Assembly: GCA_032871835.1 (NCBI GenBank)
Contig: CM065298.1
Location: 13,831,096 to 13,895,095 of the forward strand
Source of the DNA: Dipteronia dyeriana
Lineage: Eukaryota > Streptophyta > Magnoliopsida > Sapindales > Sapindaceae
Direction of reading: 5' to 3'
Length of the DNA stretch: 64,000 nt
Below are positions 41,685-52,201 of the stretch, piece by piece (the first letter of the stretch is position 1; every line of letters starts with the position of its first letter). The position numbers and the translations under genes are program-made. Below the pieces are notes generated by a model. It ran no database searches. It saw only the letters and a program-made list of their open reading frames with translations, and was not told where the DNA came from.

Positions 41685-44618
41685 ATGGAGCCCACATCTC
41701 GCCTTCGTCTCTGTAATATAGCTCTTGATGCACTAAATAGTGGAGATTATCAATTGATTTCCTGTGTTCGAAGATTGTTGGGGGAAACCCTTTATGGCGA
41801 ACCTCCATTTTTAGAAGTTGATGTTTCTGGGCTTCACCCTGACGTTGCTTTTAATCCTATAGCTAGTTCTAATTTTTCATCTAGTTTTGAATCTGACGTT
41901 TCTAATCACAGGGTACCTTTACGAAGGATGGGAAAACATCAAAGCATAAGTGAAGTGCACAAGCACAACTCGGGCAGCGTTCGGATTAGGGAGCAAACTG
42001 TCAATGAGAACGACTTTGAGGAGGTGTTCAGGGCATCTTGTCTCACATTTACTGCTGAGCGCCCGAGTGGGTTTGACACCGAGCCGAACGTGATCGGGAC
42101 AGACGAAATCGAGAAGTATCACGCTCGGTTCGATCTGTATGATTTAGTTACCCTGATTCCGGTGGGTGACAAAGCTACGTGGAATCCTCCTCCGGGTATG
42201 GTGGCTATCTATGGATCCATGCTCTGTTGTGGCGTCACTCTCCCCTTTCAACCGTTCATCGCCTAGTTTTTGGCTGAAGCAGGGATTGCCCTAGCTCAAC
42301 TGGCCCTGAACAGCTACAAAATTTTGATGTGCATGTGGTACATGTATAGCCAAATGAACCTGTCACTGCCCTCCCCGAATGAAATCAGACACTTCTTTAC
42401 ACTGAGGCAGTCTAACAAGACTGAGACTTATTTCCTCACGTCTAATCCGGCTGAAGGCTGGGTCCCTGAGGGGGCAAAGGCAAATCGGGATGTCGATACC
42501 TCTGATGACCCCAAAAAGAAGGGTTTTGTATGGGGATTCCTTACATCCAACAAGTTCTGAAAGAACAGTTGGTTTTTTACCGGAGGGGGTCTCGGGCTTG
42601 AAGTTACCGTCATATCTGGGGGTACTCGGGAGGTGTTGAAAGTCCTCCGTTTCTTCTGTTTCCTGGAGATATTGAACAAGAAGAAAATTGTTTACAACGA
42701 TGCTAAGCTGACCAGGCTGGTTCGGGCAGCTGTTTGCACATTGGAGAAGAGGAGCAAATATGATCTTTTTGACGAGGCGAAGATGATAAAGCTCGGCTTC
42801 TTCAGATAGATTTTGGGCTACCACAGGCGATGTAAGTGATCTTTATGGCCCTCTATTTTTATTATTTCTGCTTCTTTTTTATTCTGACGTGATTCCTTTT
42901 TTTCTTCTAAGTATATAACACGGACATCGTCTGCGACCTTCAGGCTCTCGTGAAGTCCATCCTTCAGGCGAGCCGAAGAGAGGATTCTCGTCAGAGCAAA
43001 GATGGTATTGCTCCGCCTGAGTCAGACGAGGAGCTTGATGGAGCTGAGAAGCTTTTCCCTGAACATGTCCCCGAGGACATTGCTCATGCAACCACATGGG
43101 AAACTAGCTGTCCGAGTGGTCCGTCCGATACTCAACTGCCTGATGAAGGGGAGCGACAGAGTGAAGGTCCTGGCAGAGAGCCTGCTGAGCGGTCAGGTGC
43201 CGGTGATGAAGGCAGTACTTTCACGGGGAAAGTACCTACTGATCCTGAGTTTTTTAAAGTTTTCCGGGATAATGCGCAGGATGACCCTGCAGCTGATCTT
43301 AGCTTCCATCGCTCTCGGGTCGAGAAACGGAAAGTGGTTGATTCTTCTACTCGCCCTCTAAAGGTTTCTCGTGTAGTTACATTTATTGACTCTAGCGATG
43401 AGGATGCCGAAGCTGATATTCCCCCAGGTGTTGAAGCATCGGCGGGCGTGAAGGATGAGGTTCCCCCGAGTGTGGGAGCTTCGGTAGATGCCGGGACTTT
43501 AAAGCCGATCAGAGATTCCCCTCCCCCCGAGGTTAAAGATCAAATGGCTGAACCCTCGGGGGTTCCTTCATATCATTCTCCCTAGGATATGCTACTGGAG
43601 ATGTCATTCGGTCGGGCTTTTATCGGGGACGACCGCTGAAGCTGTTTTCGGGATGGCTCCTTATCAGATCGCCTTCAAAGCATTTTTAAAGGTGCATCTT
43701 ACGTAAGTTACCCTGAACTTCTGTCTTGCTTGTTTGCCAGATTTTTAATTGTATTCCTTTACAGATGGTGACCGAGTTCGTTGAGCTGGTTCAAACGCAG
43801 CAACACCAAGCTGATAGAATAAGGCGTCTCGAGGCTCAGCTGAAAGAAAGTGAGGATAGCCGTGCTCGGGTTGAGTCAGTTTATCAACAGAAGGTTTACT
43901 CTGCCCAAGTTTTCACCGACCACTGCCTGGCAAAACAGATGGAGGCTGAGGAAAGAGCTTCTTCGGTAGAAGAGAAGGCTGCATCGCTACAACATTTATT
44001 GTCTTCTGCCCAAGAATCAATGCTTAAGGCCGAGCAGGAAGCGAAGCAGTCTAAGTCGGTGTATAAGTAGAAAATTGAAGACCTGGAGTGCCAAGCGTTG
44101 ACAGTCAAATTCTTATCCCGAGAGGCCAGGTTGGAACTTGAAGTTTAAGGGGTGGATCATTTCAAATGATCCCCTGCCTACGATGCTCTTCTCCTTCGGG
44201 AGTTACAACGAGGGCTCGTTTCAGTTGGCGAGTTCTTCAAAGTCTAGAATCGGGCAACTGAAAAAGCCAGATCCAACTGGGAGATATCAATTAAAAATCA
44301 TGTGGATCGGGACTTGGAATCCCTTCGAACTCAGATGAAGGAGTTGAGAGCTTACTGCCGCAGTCGAGGTAAAAGGCCCTATCCTATGCATTTAGAGGTT
44401 CCATCCGAGCATTCCCTCTCGACTTTTTATAGCAATCAAAAGTGAGTCGTTGACGGTGTGCTCCCCGATGTCGGACCGATCCCAGAGAGGATTACAGCCA
44501 GTGGATGGATGACTCGGTTGACACAATTGCTTGGCCTTCTAACGAAAGTCTGCTTCGCGAGTACGAGATGGTGCCCGACCCGAGTATTGGCAAGGGCTCG
44601 AAACCCTCACTACCTTGA
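41685..44618 (+). pseudogene. Transposase_28-type extra gene, antisense to the retrotransposon pol
   Basis: A spliced plus-strand gene inside the element. ATG 41685 (MEPTSRLRLCN). Exon 1 runs to 42831 and contains the domain seen in Pfam 'putative gypsy type transposon' (PPPGMVAIYGSMLCCGV, LPFQPFIA, stop, FLAEAGIALAQLALNS). A frameshift near 42540 shifts to the frame of GLEVTVISGG and TLEKRSKYDLFDEAKM. Introns are predicted at 42832-42911 (GTAAGT/TTCTAAG) and 43703-43764 (GTAAGTT/TTACAG). Exon 2 (from 42912) is acidic and Pro/Ser-rich (SDEELDGAEKLFPE, RVVTFIDSSDEDAEAD). Exon 3 is a coiled coil (MVTEFVELVQTQQHQADRI, ASSVEEKAASLQHLL), continuing through stops to about 44618. Function unknown. 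Several stops make it a pseudogene here. Confidence 0.75.
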
Positions 44619-45625
44619 TTTTTTGTAGAATTATAGAGAATTTTTATATTTTTTGTAATTCTTTTGTAAAGAACTGTAACCATTCTTTTTAAGAGATCAA
44701 TAAAATTCCAAGTTTATTTTCTGAACCGAATGATCTTGATCTGTTTTTATTGCTCAAGAAATTTCTTGACTGCCGAGTATTTTATTTGAACTAGCCTTTG
44801 AGAATTATGCCAAGTATCTTTTTAAACTGGCCAATTCTTATGTTCGAGTAACTTAACCGGGTATCTTATTAAACCGGTTGTCTTCCGAATAAATTTATGC
44901 CAAGTATCTTATTAAATTGGCTTTTGTAATCTTCATGCCAAGTATCTTAATAAACTAACCTCTAATGTTCGGGTAACCTCACCGAGTATCTTATTAAACC
45001 GGTTGTTACCCGAATAACTTTAAATGTCAAGTATCTTATTAAATTGGCTAGTATTATTAACCGAGTCATCTTAAAACAAGCAAATAGGTTTATACTTATG
45101 TTTCATACACGGTTGCTACCCGAACATTATATCAAGACTCACCATGATCATATGTTCGAGTCCTTACGCAATACCAAGAACGTCTTCCCAGTTTTTATAC
45201 ACAAGGGTTTACCGAATCGTTAAGTTTTTTAAATTGCTTAACACAGCCACGCATTTTACCAGAATTTTTCCGATAGCGTCCCGAGCAGTGCTCCAGATTT
45301 TGGTGCATCGGGTTTGTCTTTTTGCTTAGATCAATTTGACATTGCTCGGCTGGCATGCTCCTTCGAGCTTCTCCGCCCATTCTAGATTTTAATGGTCCCG
45401 AGAATTCTATTTGCATGTTCTTATTATCATGCTCGTCTTCCATATGTTCTTATTATCATATGCTTTATTTTTTCAAAAATCCCGAGTCTTATTTTTATTT
45501 ATCACTATAAAAATCAACAAAGTTTTTAAATTCCGGCTACTATCTAACTAAAATCGTCTTAATCTAGAAGGAATAAATAAAAAGGAATAATTTTAAGGAT
45601 AGAAAATCTTTAAATATTGGGCATT
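44619..45625. other. spacer between the convergent units of the Tat element
   Basis: About 1 kb without coding sequence, between the end of the plus-strand extra gene and the end of the minus-strand integrase. It contains the tandem repeat at 44808-45050. Confidence 0.6.
44808..45050. repeat. tandem repeat in the Tat-element spacer
   Basis: Six to seven units sharing the core AAGTATCTTATTAAAYTGG or GAGTATCTTATTAAACCGG, alternating in two types: GCCAAGTATCTTATTAAATTGGC, a near-palindrome given here in part as GCCAAGTATC and AAATTGGC, and GGTATCTTATTAAACCGG. The alternation gives a higher-order period of about 125 bp. It sits at the meeting point of two convergent transcription units. Confidence 0.8.
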
Positions 45626-46828
45626 GCATGGTCGGGGTAAAACCCATATATTGGGTCGTGCAATCCAATACGCTCAAAGGCCAGCTACTCCCTCGATCTT
45701 GTACGGGCCTTCCCATTTATCAGCCAATGAACCTGCAGCTTTATCTTTTGTGTTCAAAGACAACTTTCTGAGAACCAGGCCGCCCAGTTGGAATTTCTTG
45801 ACCCGAACATGAGAGTTGTAGTGGCGAGCTACTCTTTGTTGATATGCCATATTTCGTATTCAGGATTTCTCCATTTTCTCTTCTAGTTCATCTAGACCTT
45901 GTAACAACATATCAACATTCTGATCTTCATCATATAGCCTGACCCGAGGTGATGCATATGATTTTTCTATGGGGATAACAGCTTATGTTCCAAACGCTAG
46001 GGTGAATAGAGTTTCTCCTGTTGAGGTTCTTACTATCGTCCGATATGCCTACAGTACTTCGGGAAGCTTTTCAACCCAGCTTCCTTTTTTGGCGTCTAGC
46101 TTTGCTTTGATTGTGTGTTTGATGATTTTGTTTACCGCTTCAACCTGCCCATTTGTTTGAGGGTGGGCATGTGTGACATAATAATTAGCAATCTGGTACT
46201 CTTTGCAAAGTTGTCTGAACTTCCAGTTATCAAATTGGGTGCCGTTATCAGTGATTATAGTGTCTGAAACTCCAAACCTATAAAGTATGTTCTTTTTCAT
46301 GAAATTTGTGGTGTTCGCTTCTGTGATATGCACTAGTGCTTCAGCTTTTGCCCACTTCGTGAAATAGTCAACAGCTACTATGGCGTGTTTTGCTCCACCC
46401 CTTATTCCAGCTGTCATTGGGCCGATTAGATCTAAACCCCACATGGCGAATGACCATGGGGATGTGGGGTTTCTGAGTTTTTTGGGGGGCTACCGGATAT
46501 CGTTGGCAATCTTTTGACAAGTATTGCAACTCTCCGAACATTGTTGTGCATCTGAGAAAAGCGTAGGCCAATAATAGCATTGCCTGAGTACCTTGTGTGC
46601 TAAACTTCTACCCCCAGTGTGGTTTCCGCAAACTCCTCCGTGGATCTTCTGAAGTATTCGATGTGCATCTTCCTTTGGTACACATCTCTTGAGAGTTCGG
46701 GAAAACCCCTTTCTATATATTTCTCCTCCAATCAATATGTACGTTGCTGATCTATACCTGATACGTTTTGCTTGTATAGGATCTTCTGGGAGCACGCCTT
46801 CTTCCAGGAACCTTTTCAGCTGAGTCAT
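45626..46828 (-). pseudogene. Tat-element integrase (broken)
   Basis: N-terminal zinc-binding HHCC module at 46490-46700 (RILQKIHGGVCGNHTGGR, ESCNTCQKIAN). Core at 46049-46444 with the acidic triad in context: GLDLIGPMT, ITDNGTQFDNWK, NGQVEAVNKIIK. Downstream stops interrupt the C-terminal part (VRVKKFQLGGLVLRK, DKWEGPYKIEG region, 45626-46040). Integrase would join element DNA to the host chromosome. All three catalytic acidic residues are readable, but frames are disrupted. Confidence 0.88.
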
Positions 46829-47020
46829 CCAATTGTCTAGCGGTGTTCGGATTTCTAAAATTTCTAAGTTTTTCGGTTCAGTTGTGCTTGGTTTGAGGAG
46901 ATGTGCAACCGGGATGGTTTTTGGCCTGATTGTAGTTGTAGCTGACGCCAGTTTGGATAAAGCGTATGCCTTCTCATTCTCCTCATTTGGGATCTGGGCG
47001 ATCCTATATTCTTTGAATTT

Positions 47021-47338
47021 CTAGAGGAGTTGCTTTGCAATATCACAGTAGGCTATCATGCCTTCATCCTTGGCTTGGTATTCGTCCAGGACTTGGTTGA
47101 CAATTATCTGTGAATCGTTGAATATCTCGATTTCATCTGCCCCGAGTGCTATGCAGACTCTGAGTCCAGCTAGTAGCGCCTCATACTCGGCTTGATTATT
47201 GGTTGCTTTGAAGTCAAACCTCATGGCACATTCAACATCATCTCCTTCTGGAATGCATACTACGATCCCAGCCCCGCTGCCATGAGTATTTGAAGAGCCA
47301 TCTACATACAGATTCCATGGGAAATTTTTACCCAACAT
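47021..47338 (-). pseudogene. archaeal-type RNase H (aRNH) of the Tat element
   Basis: A second RNase H domain after the ordinary one: WNLYVDGSSNTHGSGAGIV, FDFKATNNQAEYEALLAGL, EIFNDSQIIVNQVLDEYQ. The DGSS-GSGAG, NNQAEYEAL and DSQ-VNQV signatures are those of the extra RNase H acquired by Tat-lineage elements, thought to restore a catalytically competent RNase H. The expected acidic residues (D, E, D) are present in this stretch. Open for 105 codons. The surrounding polyprotein is broken. Confidence 0.85.
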
Positions 47339-47537
47339 CCTTTTTCGCTTCTAGGTTTGGTTATGTGAACTCGGCTATAAAGTCTGTCACTGATTGTCAT
47401 TTAAGATATGTTCTGAGGATATAATGAATGTCGAATTCACTTAGCTCGATTGCCCATTCGGTTAATCTCCCTAAAATTTTTGGCTTTTGTAAAATTTATC
47501 TCAGTGGGCAGTCGGTGAGGACCTGGATTGTATGAGC

Positions 47538-48050
47538 CTAAAAATACGGCCTTAATTTCCTTGTAGCTGAAACTAGTGCTAAGGCCATTTTTTCTGCCTG
47601 TGAATACCTAGTCTCGGCTGGTAAGAGTGTCTTGTTGGTATAATACACTAGTTTCTGTACTCCATCTTCTGTTGTAACTAAGACTGAGCTTGCTGTTAGC
47701 TCGGTAATTGACAAATATAACTGGAGTATCTCCCCCATTTGTGGTTTTTAGAGAATTGGAGCCTGTCCCAGGTACTCTTTGATTCTTAAGAATGCCTGCT
47801 CACACTCTTTATTCCATTCGAGTCCTTTCCCTTTTTTTTGATTATTTTGAAGAAAAGTGCACATCTGTCTGTAGCTTTTGAGATGAATCTTCCCAAGGAA
47901 GCTAAACACCTTGTTAAGCATTGCACTTATTTTAATGTTCTCGGTGAGGTCATTCTCTGTAGAGCTTGGATCTTCTAGGGGTTGACTTCGATTCCCTTTT
48001 GGTGAACATGAAAACCTAGGAATCTTCCCGAAGGGACTCCGAACAAACAC
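47538..48050 (-). pseudogene. Tat-element RNase H (original retroviral-type domain, degenerate)
   Basis: After RT the minus strand reads through the connection segment (FLGKIHLKSYRQMCTFLQ, FLRIKEYLGQAPIL) into an RNase H-like fold with LQLYLSITELTASSVLV, VYYTNKTLLPAETRYSQAEKMALALV (in parts). Usual substitutions of this vestigial domain in Tat elements are consistent with its replacement by the downstream aRNH. Stops at about 47739-47747 split it. Confidence 0.75.
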
Positions 48051-48129
48051 TTGTTCGGGTTCAGCTTCATCTGGTATCTCTTTAAGACATCAAATGTTTC
48101 TCGGAGGCCCTAATAATGCTTGTCTGCTG

Positions 48130-48964
48130 AGACACTTTTGGTCAGCATGTCATCAATGTATACCTCCATGTTCCTTCCTATTTACCGGGTGAAGATTCTG
48201 TTGACCAGCCTTTGATATGTAGCCCCCGTATTTTTCAAACCGAAAGGCATTACCGTGTAACAGTATAAACCCTGATCAGTTATGAATGTTATTTTTTCTT
48301 CTTCAGCCTTGTTCATCCAGATCTGGTTATATCCTGAGTAGGTGTCCATGAAGCTGAGCAATTCATGGCCTACTATGGCATCTACCAACTGGTCTATCTT
48401 TGGGAGAGGAAAATTGTCTTTTGGGCAAACTTTATTCAAATCAGTGAAATCTACACACATTCTCCATTATCCATTTTTCTTTTGGACAAGGACTACGTTA
48501 GCTACCCATTGAGGGTAGTTGACCTCTCTGATTGACCCTACCGCCAGTAGCTTTTCCACTTCTTTTTTGATTGCCTGGCTTCTTTCGAGATTGAATGATC
48601 TTCTCTTTTGTATCACTGGTTTTGTATTCGGGTCTACTGCGAGATGGTGAGCTATTATTCGGGCATTTATCCCGACCATATCTTCGTGACTCCAAGCGAA
48701 CACATCATTGTATTCTTTAAGCAGATTAGTGAGGTCTTGCTTGACTTTTCCTTCCAGGTTGGCCCCGATCTTGATCTTCTTATCTGGTTCATCTTCTTTC
48801 AAGATAATTTCTTCAATCGGTTCTGTTTTGGCTTCATTCGACCCTTCTATTGGATCGAATTCAAATGATAATGACTCTTTGTTCTGACTTGGCTGCATTA
48901 TAACGTATACTTGTTCAACTTCACTCTTGTCTTTGTAGACTGATAGTTTTGCTCTTCGTGCCAT
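48130..48964 (-). pseudogene. Tat-element reverse transcriptase (nearly continuous)
   Basis: Contains KPVIQKRRSFNLERSQAI, EVEKLLAVGSIREVNYPQW, CVDFTDLNKVCPKDNFPLP, FMDTYSGYNQIWMNK, VMPFGLKNTGATYQRLVN, and just past a stop at 48181 an intact catalytic box VYIDDMLTKS (about 48140-48170). One stop at about 48464 replaces Trp-type sequence. The upstream part (48700-48964) is the protease-RT linker. The family assignment to Ty3/gypsy is certain. Confidence 0.9.
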
Positions 48965-48997
48965 CTCTTGAGATCCCTTGACTACCCCGACCCCCTG

Positions 48998-49354
48998 CTA
49001 TGTCGGGAACTTGATCATTAATGCATAAGTGGCTGTCACAACCTTTGTTTTATTCAGAAATGATCGACCCAATAATGCATTATATGGCCAATTGTCCAAG
49101 TCAACCACCACGAAGTCTAGCAAGACAGTCTTCTGGCAAGGTACCGTTCCAATCTTTACGGGTAGTTTTACCGTCCCGAGTGGCCTAACCTCTATTCCTT
49201 TAAATCCTCTCAGTTGAGTATGGAAAGACTGTAGATCTTTTCTGTCTAACCTGAGTTGATCGTAGAGGGTTACGTTGAGGATGTCCGCCAAACTTTCGTT
49301 ATCTATCAGGATTCTCATGACTTCCAGGTGACCAATCCGGGCACTTATGACCAA
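48998..49354 (-). pseudogene. Tat-element aspartic protease
   Basis: Reads VISARIGHLEVMRILIDNES, then LADILNVTLYDQL, where the usual D-S/N-G-S-S-A-D active-site motif has become DNESLAD, so the catalytic triplet is altered. Downstream FVVVDLDNWPYNALLGRSFL matches the second protease motif (YNAILGRP). It lies between gag and RT as expected. Confidence 0.82.
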
Positions 49355-49558
49355 GGCATCATTTGGTCGAACATCGACCCCAAGAGAATCTGCTTATATG
49401 AATGTTATAGGGTCTCATCCTTCCTTTATTCTTTTCGGTTCAGGCTCTACTGAGTTCACATCGAAGTTATCTCTGGCTTCTTCTGCTTCTCTGATCACCT
49501 GTGTTTGCTCTCGGTAACTTCTCCCAGTAGATGGTCCTCCAAAAATCGTTTGTATCAC

Positions 49559-51278
49559 CTAATTGGCCTCTGGACTGTCCCTTTGATTCCGACCAAAGTT
49601 GTGATCAGCCCTAATCTCTTTCTTTGTCTCTAACTTTTCATCTCTTTTTAAGACCACATCCTGAAGATGTACTTCCCGAATAAGGGTTTCTATGTAATCT
49701 CTGAGCTGGTAACACTTGAAAGTCTCGTGACCTGTTTTCATATGGAATCTGCAATATTTGGTTGTATCACGCCGGACGAACTGAGACTGCCGTCGTGGCT
49801 CTTGAACCATATTTTTTGTTTTCAGTATGGCTAGGATTTCCTCCTATTTTTTCTGAAGAGGGGTGTAGTTGGTGTATCTACCTCGGTATTTCTCCGTGGT
49901 CTGTTCGGCACTGCGCCCATTTCCCTCATCCTTGCTTTTTTCTTTGCTGTTAACTTTTTGTTTTCCCTTTTGGTTCTGCCCCTTGGATTATGTATCCTTG
50001 TCGGGCTTTCCTCCATGCATGTAGCATCCTCTCGTAGCTAACTCTTCTTCCTCGGCCAGTACATATCCTCATGCCATGTCTATCATATATGCGTATCTGG
50101 TAAGACGGGCTCTTCTCAGGTCAAAAGATAGCCGTCCATTTTATAAATTGTTGATGAACGCACCAATTATTACCTCATCATTTGCACTGCCAATCTCCGA
50201 TACGGCTTGGCCGAATCTCCCCAGGTATTTTTTCAGTTACTCATCTTTCCCTTGTTTTATTTGAGAAAGAAAAACCACTGATTTTTTCCTAAGGACATTG
50301 CTTAGAAACTGCCTTGAGAAACTCTTGCTTAGCTCATTGAAGCTTTCGATGCTTGCTGGGGGTAATCTCCCGAACCATCTTGACCCTGTATCCCCTAGAT
50401 TCTGTGGAAAGTTGAGACATAATAGGGGATCATTATGGGTATATTAGGCCATAACACTTTTATAACGTCTGACGTGTTCTTTTGGGTCTATATCCTTTTT
50501 GAACTGCTCCACCTGTGGCATCCTGAATCTTTCTGGGAATGAAGTCCGCAGGATATCTCTAGTGAATGGACTGTCAGAATCTTCGTCAGATAAGTCGTTG
50601 CATAACGTCTGACCAGTGCATCCATTTGACGCCTATTATTTTTGACTTCTCGAGTTAGACTCTGAATTACGACGTCTCTACCTCCCTCTGGACTTCCTTG
50701 ATGGTTGAACTGCTAGGTGATCGTCATTCTTCTTCCTGGCTCTTCACTTTGGTGACGAGCTTCACGGGTTGATTCTTACAGGCACATGGCTCCGTGCTGA
50801 CGCTTACGGTGGTACCGATCGTTGTCTTCTGATGACGATGATGGGTCTTTGTGCCGGTCATGTTTACGGTGCCTAGCACAAAATGTCTGATCATGGTTCT
50901 GCTTCTGGCATGGTCATTCCTCTTCGGGTGTTCCACGTCCAACTTGATTACTTGGTGTTGAGTTCCTTCCGGCTTCAGGTGCGTCTAGTTCTGGCTCCAC
51001 TACAACCGAACGAAGCCTCGCTGGTGGAAGATCTATGGTTTGCGCTTCTCCTGCAGCTAACAAATCAACTCATTATTTTGCTGTGTCTGCCACCAATTGT
51101 TGCAGTACTTCTCAGAAATATTGCGTTAGGTCTCTGGTGGTAGGTGGAACTTGTTGGATTCCTATCAAGGGTGGGTTTGGTTCCATGTGGTTACAGTGAG
51201 ATCTCGTGAATTGTTTCCAACATGAAAATTGTCTGGAGATTTACAGGCATCCCCAGAATTGCTTCTGCTTCCTGTCAT
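49559..51278 (-). pseudogene. Tat-element gag (broken)
   Basis: ATG at 51278 (MTGSRSNSGDA), 47 bases inside the 5' LTR boundary, followed by many stops. The Retrotrans_gag domain is readable at about 50150-50580 (ERFRMPQVEQFKKD, RWFGRLPPASIESFNELS, FSRQFLSNVLRKKS), and the C-terminal Cys/His element at 49700-49770 (KYCRFHMKTGHETFKCYQL) is typical of Tat gag ends. Gag forms the particle that packages element RNA. Confidence 0.8.
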
Positions 51279-51305
51279 TACTTTTAATTAAATCGGAGGT
51301 TCAAC

Positions 51306-51324
51306 CCCTCCTTCTAGCGCCAAT
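51306..51324 (-). other. candidate primer binding site of the Tat element
   Basis: Immediately inside the 5' LTR, the minus strand reads TTGGCGCTAGAAGGAGGGG. Position and the TTGGCGC start fit primer sites of Tat elements. The matching tRNA was not identified. Confidence 0.5.
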
Positions 51325-52196
51325 TGTTGATGTTGATTTCTGGATTTTGTTAGAAAAGCCAACAATGATTGGATTTCAGCTGTAAAGTCAAAGAGAAGAG
51401 AAAGAGAAAGAGAAAGTAATCTGTCGCAAGGTTTACGTGGTAAAACTCCGATGATCGGAGAAACGTCCACGGGTGGTTGTATGATCAACCAAGCCAAAAT
51501 CCACTATGAAGAAAATAATTACAGCCCTCGATCCCTCTTTTTCTCTCTGAATCTATGTATATATTTTTTATATGATTCTGTATATATTTGTATGGCGAGA
51601 TTATGGGTCTCTTTATATGTTTATAGAACCCTAATATGCTTTGTACAATTAATAGAAGATCTTTGTATTTAATTACGGGTATTTACTTGTTTGAAGTAGT
51701 GTGTCTTCTTTCCTGTTTGGGAGTCTTGTATTGAGATCGAATGGGTCTCTAGCAATGTAGTTCAATTAGGACTTACTTCTTTTAAAGAAATAAAGTTGTT
51801 GCCTGATTGGAAACCTTTCCTGCTTGATATTCTGTTCTAATTGGGATTCTTTTTTATATGGATATCTTCGTGTGTTTTAATGATCCATGTGAGTTGTGTG
51901 CTGGGCCTTTTCTTCATGTTTGTCTTGAGTAAGGACAATATCGCTGGTCCCGAGTAACGTCATTTGATCCCGAGTAGAAACGCTATTTGACCAGCCCCGG
52001 GTGTCATTATTTGATCCCGAGTAGTATATGATGCTACTTGATTTTGAGAAGGTTTTGTTTGGCATCTGCTTACTCGGGTTTTCTCTTCTTTGGTGATGTC
52101 TTGTAGGATATTTTTTGAATGCATACTCGGATGTCCACCTGGCAATTTATTCTCTTTGTTGATGACGTGTCCGTATGACAAAATTCACATATAACA
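51325..52196 (-). repeat. 5' LTR of the Tat element (right in window)
   Basis: 872 bp, starts TGTTGATGTTGAT (seen from the inner side on the plus strand) and ends ACATATAACA; flanked by AATAT. It pairs with 40332-41196. TATA-type sequences such as TATATATTTTTTATATG (about 51560) occur within. Confidence 0.92.
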
Positions 52197-52201
52197 AATA
52201 T

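Larger units (their letters stand above)
40332..52196 (-). mobile_element. full-length Ty3/gypsy retrotransposon, Tat-type, with antisense extra gene
   Basis: An 11,865-bp element with LTRs at both ends, flanked by the 5-bp duplication AATAT (40327-40331 and 52197-52201). Gag-pol is on the minus strand, so the right LTR is the 5' LTR. Domain order gag, protease, RT, RNase H, extra archaeal-type RNase H, integrase, followed by an extra gene on the opposite strand before the 3' LTR. That layout is known in Tat-lineage elements (Grande-like and relatives). LTRs differ by roughly 5-6 percent by eye, and every coding part has stops, so insertion was not recent. Confidence 0.93.
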
